A stretch of DNA of 64,000 nt, taken from Brachionus plicatilis. Lineage: Eukaryota; Rotifera; Eurotatoria; Ploima; Brachionidae. The position numbers and the translations under genes are program-made. The notes under the pieces were generated by a model. That model was given only the letters and a program-made list of their open reading frames with translations, ran no database searches and was not told the DNA's origin. Shown in pieces: positions 59,601 through 64,000 of the stretch. How positions within the stretch are numbered: the first letter of the stretch is position 1; the number at the start of each line of letters is the position of its first letter. The DNA lies in contig QEOQ01000663.1 in NCBI GenBank assembly GCA_010279815.1, positions 124,001 through 188,000 of the forward strand, given 5' to 3'.

Positions 59601-62600
59601 ATAATCGGAAAACATGTGGTCCTTGTTGATCCCATGAATAAGAACATTTTTGAAGACAAAAAGCTCGAAGTGAACTCCAAATCAACCACTCAGCCAAAAT
59701 GTGTAAGCTTGGCTCAACCAAAGCCTAAGACAAACTCTAACTTGACTAGCACTCACATTGTTTCGAACGCGAGTTGTGCCACAAATAGTGATGAGAGTAA
59801 CAACGATAAGCGAACTTTTAACATTAGTTCTAGCCGTGATGATGCTGAATCTGGTTTTTCGAATAAAATAGAAAAAGATATTGTTGAGTACATTTCTAAG
59901 GTAATTTTAATTTAAAGAAAAAATTTAAAATTTTGAAAACCAAAAAAATTTTTGAAAAATTTTATTCAAAAATTCATTTAACAGAGTGATCTAACAAGAA
60001 TTATTAAGATACCAAATTTTTGATTTAAAAAAAAATTCTTGTCATTTTGTTATTTATAGTAAATTTAAATAATATGAAGTTATTTTCTATTCTTTGGCTT
60101 GGAGTTTCTTATTTTTCTTTGATTTTTTACTTCAACTTATTTTATTGTTGATTTATTTTTTAAACAAGGGCAAATTGAAGTTTCAGATCAAATTTTAAGA
60201 TCAAAACGATCATTTAAAATTTTAAAACTTAATTAATCTAATGATTTTAATAATTTTTAAGTAATAAATACTAAACATAACTAGATATGTTATGTCTAAT
60301 AATGGTTCATTATTAAATTAACATCAAAATGATTGATCTCTAATTTATATAACAAAAACAATCAATAATTTAAATAATTCAGGTTTAGTTAATTCACAAA
60401 TTCAAATTTATAACTTTTATATCCATTCATTCAAACTGAAATAATTTTATTTTTCTACTTTAATAAATTTTAAATTTTAAAACATGTCTTTAAAAGTAAG
60501 TTTTCATTAAAATCAATTATTTAAACCTATTAAAGTTCAATAAAAAGGGACATTTTAAAATTTTAAATATGAAAATAAACTTGACATGACATGTCAAGTA
60601 ATTGCTTTAGAAAAAATTTATTTTTTCTCTATCATTAAAAAAAATATTACAATTTATATTTTGATCTTTTGATCTTGATCTCAAACTTCAATTTGCCTTG
60701 ACAAGAGCCATTTAGATTTAGAAAATAAAATTTTTAAAAAATTTTAAAAAGACCTCTAAAAAAATGATCAGATCAATAATGAATTATCAAATCTCTAAAA
60801 AAATTTAAAGTAAAATGAAAAATATTTTTCAAATCAAGTTTCATTTTTAATTATCTTTATCTGATCAATTTTTTTTTTATAAAACATGGTCACATATGAT
60901 TTTACATGGTGCACAAATTTTTTAAATATATTTAAATAAGGAACATTTTTTGAGACCTTTGTCTCAAAAGTATCAAAACAAACTACAATTTGTCTTGTGA
61001 TTCTTGGGCAAGGAAAAAAAAAGTGCTCCTGTCCGACAAGCTTCTTTTGAATTCTTAAAAATGCACCTTTAAAATGTTCCTAAACATTTTTTCAAAATAT
61101 TTAACAAAAATTAAAAAATTTTCCAAAAAAATGCCCAGAGTTGTTTAAAAGCCACAAGTTTTAAGTCAAATCTAAGTCCCGATTTTTTTTTTTCAAAAAT
61201 CCGAATCAAAGTCCTTTATTTTTTTTTTTTTTTAAATTCCAAGTCCGGGCTTTAAAATTTTGAATACCGAAGAAGAATTGTGAAGACTTTAATGCTAAAA
61301 TTGCAAGAAAATTCTGAAATATGACAAATCTAGGCATTGTAAATTTTAGTACAAAAAACATACATCCTTTGTACCACCAGTATACTGATTCTGCAAAATT
61401 CTGCAAAATTCAGAAAATTGTGAATTTTAGTACAGAAAACAAAAAAATATAAAATAAGTGAGAACTTTAATCTGGACCGACCAAAACATGTTCTGTAAAT
61501 TGTAGCAGCTGATACATTCTTTGTACCACCACTTAAAGTTGAATTGGATTTTTAATATAATGTAATATCCCAAATTTACTATTTTCTGAGTTTTGCATAT
61601 TTATTGCACAGTTTTTCAGAATTAGTATATTGGTGATACAAAAGATGTAGGCAAAATGTAATTTATTGTACATTTTTATATTTTTACATTTTTACATTTT
61701 TGAGAGAAGAAAAAAAAATCTCAAAATCAAAAAATCTAAAAAAATTTTCATTTAAGTAAAGTAATAATAAATTCGCAATTACTTAAAAAAGAGTTTTAGA
61801 AAAATTTAAAAGTAAAAACCAAGGATAATTTTTTGAAAATCCCTTTTAATTAATTGCGAATTTATTAATTACTCTTTTTGAATGAAAATTTATTTAGATT
61901 TTTTGATTTTGAGATTTTTTTTTCTTCTCTCAAAAATATAAAAATGTAAAAATATAAAAATGTACAATAAATTACATTTTGCCACGATGTATCAGTTGCT
62001 ACAATTTACAGAACATGTTTTGGTCGGTCCAGATTAAAATTCTGGCTTATTTTATATTTTTTTTTTGTTTTTTGTACTAAAATTCACAATTTTCTGAATT
62101 TTGCAGAATTTTGCAGAATCAGTATACTGGTGGTACAAAGGATGTATCAGTTGCTACAATTTACAGAACTTGTTTTGGTCCTTCAGAACTTAAGCTCTGG
62201 CACTTTTAATATTTTGTTTTTGTTTTTTGTGCCAAATTTCACAATTCCGCAAATCTATTGCACTAGACAACCCAAAAGTACAAACATTTTTTGATATAAA
62301 GCCTGATCTAGCATATTAAAAAAAAAGTCTTGACTTGAACTTTTTTTTTGGGACTTTTAAACAACTCTGAAAATGTGTCCCAAAAACTATTTTATTCTGA
62401 GCAAAAATCAATTTAGCTTTTAACTTGAAGAAAATACCGGGCATGGACGACGCCACTCAAATGCTTGGCCAAGACGTCATCCGCTTCATCAAAAAGAAAA
62501 ACATCAGCGCCAGCTATTGCCAAGAGCAGAGTCGCATAATGAAAAAACAGAGCAAAAAAGTGCACAACTACAAGCCACCAAAGAGCTTCAAGTACGCCTA

Positions 62601-64000
62601 CGACTATCCGCAGTACTTTCAGAGTCGACCAAAGCTGGAAAAGTCGGCCGTAAAACGCTTGGCCAACTTCCACTCTTTTCATGCCAAAAACTCTCACCAC
62701 TTTCGTTCTTCGTCGTCGTCGAACTCGGGCTACGCGAAATGGCGCGGCCACTCGGCCCCACGCAGACCAAAGCGGGGCCACGCGGCCGCCTCTCGCCCAA
62801 CCAACAAAAAGCCCAGCGAACACAGCGAGCCAGAGAACACCACCGACGCCAGCAAAAACAACCAGCTTAGCTCGAACGACTCGGAGCCCAAAGAAGCCAG
62901 AAGCGGGCACCACCGGCTTCCGTCGCTCTTCGAGGACATATTCTCCAAAAAGTCCTTTCAGCCGTCGCTGCTCAAAGACCACACTCTGTTCACCCAGTAC
63001 ATGATCTGCAAGTACATTGACGACTTGCCGAGCTCCTGGACCATGGAGGACGAGACGGCCATGGCCACCGGCGAGAACACCACCCAAGAGTCGGTGGAGG
63101 CGAGGTGCGCGCTCAAGCGGCCGCTCGACCACACGGACCCGCTCGCCGAGCACTTTGAGCGGGCCGGCCGCAAGCACAGCTCGGCCCACAACAGCGAATC
63201 GGCCACCACCACCATATGCGCCAAGGGCTCCACTTTTCTCGGCGACAAAACCATGCTCGACTATTTTCTGAACACCAAAAGCGGCGAACAGGACGAACAG
63301 GACGAACAGGCCAAAAAGGCCAACTCGTGCTCGTCGCGCAGCCACTCGCGCATCGTCCTCGTCGACGAGAACGACAACGACGACGAGGAAGAGACGGTCA
63401 AAGTGGTCATATCGCTTAATTCGGAAGAGAACGGGGCGGAGTGCGTGGAGCCGCGGTCGATCGAGCGGCCGTCCACGCCGACCATCGCGGCCAAGGCCGA
63501 GCTGAAAGGCGGCGCCGAGTCCAAGCCCGCCCAGCGTCTCACCAAAGACAGTCTGGCCAAGCACACGCGCGAACAGGACGAGCTCTATTTGCTCGACATA
63601 CTCAAAAAAGTTCACAAAACATTTGCCAAAAAGATCAGCGAACATCCGCAGAACATATGCGCCCAGGCGCCCAACGTATTCAGCTGCAATGAATACGAGC
63701 CGAAGGTGAAGCGGCCCAGAAAGTACGAGGCCGGCTCGGCCGCGTCCAGCGCTGAACTGGTCGCCCAGTACGACATAGAGCTGCGCAAGGGACCGTACAG
63801 CGGCGCCATCGACCAAATGGACTTTGACAACCCGCAAAAGTACCACGAGTCGTTTGGCAAAAAGCTGCACGCCGACCTGGCACTCAGCAAACACGTGCAG
63901 CCCAAGATGGACATGGGCTCGCACAACGCCACCAAATGCTCCGTCAAGGACAAGGAGTCGAGCGCCAACAGCAGCAGCGACACCAGCGGCAACAGTCAGC
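56692..64000 (+). CDS. PER: Period circadian protein, 8 exons visible, 3' end outside window
   Basis: Core repressor of the circadian feedback loop, acting with CLOCK/BMAL partners. Exons: 56692-57163, 57212-57330, 57890-58072, 58133-58188, 58849-59256, 59311-59417, 59476-59900 and 62431 to beyond 64000; at least 1113 residues, all phases consistent. The ATG follows an in-frame TAA. The N-terminus is Ser-rich (DSGIGTSTTSS). PAS-A starts near residue 200 (MCISILVKTGLIVYVDERLT). PAS-B includes VTELLGFLPQELERNSIIKF and NWSWFIHPWKKQIDFIIGKH, which match PER (LLGYLPQDL, SSFINPWSRKISFIIGRH). Exon 8 has DVIRFIKKKNIS near residue 606 (PER: DSVIRYLESCN) and LTKDSLAKHTREQDE near 959 (PER: LTKEVLAAHTQKEEQ), so it belongs to the same gene. 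Exon 8 is GC-rich; exons 1-7 are AT-rich. A bHLH region is not evident. Confidence 0.93.
57331..57889 (+). other. period intron 2
   Basis: Donor TATAAT|GTAATT and acceptor TTTTAAAACAG. No extra exon seen. Confidence 0.7.
58189..58848 (+). other. period intron 4, with an open frame that may be an alternative exon
   Basis: Donor TTCAA|GTAAGT joins in phase to the acceptor TTTAATAG at 58848. Inside, a frame opens right after a TTTCAG at 58515 and runs about 74 codons (ALWILEQKKNLIIFSTKRPK onward) to a TAG at 58737-58739. Its phase fits exon 3 but not exon 4. See findings. Confidence 0.6.
59901..62430 (+). other. period intron 7 (2.5 kb) carrying a large palindrome
   Basis: Donor TCTAAG|GTAATT, acceptor ...TAACTTGAAG|AAA, both phase 0. 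A nearer acceptor at 62415-62416 would break the frame. The intron holds the foldback structure at 61136-62369, which ends about 60 bp before exon 8. Confidence 0.75.
61136..62369. mobile_element. Compound palindromic foldback element in period intron 7
   Basis: The outermost perfect 16-bp inverted repeat (CAGAGTTGTTTAAAAG) is at 61136-61151 and 62354-62369. Inside are longer imperfect inverted arms: about 61360-61545 against 61982-62145 (words ACCAAAACATGTTCTGTAAA and TTTGTACCACCAGTATACTG). Nearer the centre, about 61650-61775 pairs with 61855-61980 (GAGAGAAGAAAAAAAAATCT). A partial extra arm follows at 62146-62250. The layout suggests nested insertions of one MITE family, related to 50541-50856. 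Confidence 0.8.
62431..64000 (+). other. GC-rich exon 8 of period
   Basis: Open for 1570 nt to the window edge, with strongly GC-ending codons and GC of roughly 50 percent at its start rising to about 65 percent, against about 20-25 percent in the rest of the window. It encodes a mostly disordered, Lys/Ser/Glu/Asp-rich chain with two PER signature blocks. The long minus-strand open frame over it (62413-63924) is a codon-usage shadow. Confidence 0.9.

Noticed and set aside
62413..63924. 503-codon open frame on the minus strand
   Set aside because: It is the antisense shadow of the GC-ending plus-strand period exon. Its Val/Leu/Gly/Ala/Arg-rich composition is what such a shadow gives, and the plus frame carries PER signature blocks.
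62431..64000. GC-rich segment as bacterial or other contamination
   Set aside because: Phase-0 continuity with the previous period exon and two PER-specific motifs argue that it is the same gene. The compositional jump is kept as a finding instead.
1..64000. CRISPR arrays, bacterial operons, tRNA or rRNA genes
   Set aside because: The window is clearly animal nuclear DNA. I found no direct-repeat/spacer array and no sequence I could fold with confidence into a tRNA or match to rRNA.

Overview
This is nuclear DNA from a ciliated bilaterian animal. The genes have several exons with mostly short (47-65 nt) introns, the standard code, GT/AG splice sites, AATAAA signals and animal-specific families: a period-type clock gene, FoxB, synaptobrevin, IFT70 and PX/PH phospholipase D. 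The background is very AT-rich (about three quarters or more A+T by eye). The combination would fit a small-bodied protostome such as a rotifer, but I cannot name the species from the sequence.

Layout: (1) 1-2.5 kb is AT-rich DNA with a GGAAT-type satellite inside a foldback element. (2) 2.5-10.2 kb, minus strand, is a complete six-exon phospholipase D (PLD1/2 type). (3) 14.9-15.7 kb, minus strand, is a synaptobrevin/VAMP gene with two equal-length, frame-compatible alternative exons that each encode a transmembrane segment. (4) 17.3-20.4 kb, plus strand, is a nine-exon PHF14-like PHD-finger gene, convergent with the next gene. (5) 20.7-34.2 kb, minus strand, holds two complete IFT70/TTC30 paralogues (13 and 12 exons) flanking an intronless ALG9 mannosyltransferase gene. 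The paralogues share a 478-bp near-identical tract that includes an intron, differ by precise intron presence/absence, and carry independent transposon insertions. (6) 35.8-39.5 kb, minus strand, is a two-exon FoxB gene. (7) 39.5-56.7 kb is mostly non-coding, with transposon relics, foldback elements and a few unassigned exon-like islands. (8) 56.7 kb to the window end, plus strand, is a period gene whose eighth exon (62431 onward) changes abruptly from AT-rich to GC-rich.

The genes do not form one pathway. They cover membrane lipid signalling (PLD), vesicle fusion (VAMP), chromatin reading (PHF14), cilium assembly (IFT70 x2), ER N-glycan synthesis (ALG9), transcription (FoxB) and the circadian clock (PER). 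Exon boundaries were built by hand from splice sites, phase continuity and remembered family sequences. All five multi-exon genes complete in the window (PLD, PHF14, both IFT70, FoxB) and either VAMP isoform sum to lengths divisible by three and end at a stop. Non-coding stretches hold several decayed non-LTR retrotransposon fragments, one pogo/Tigger-type DNA element with a retroposon nested inside it, and related palindromic elements.
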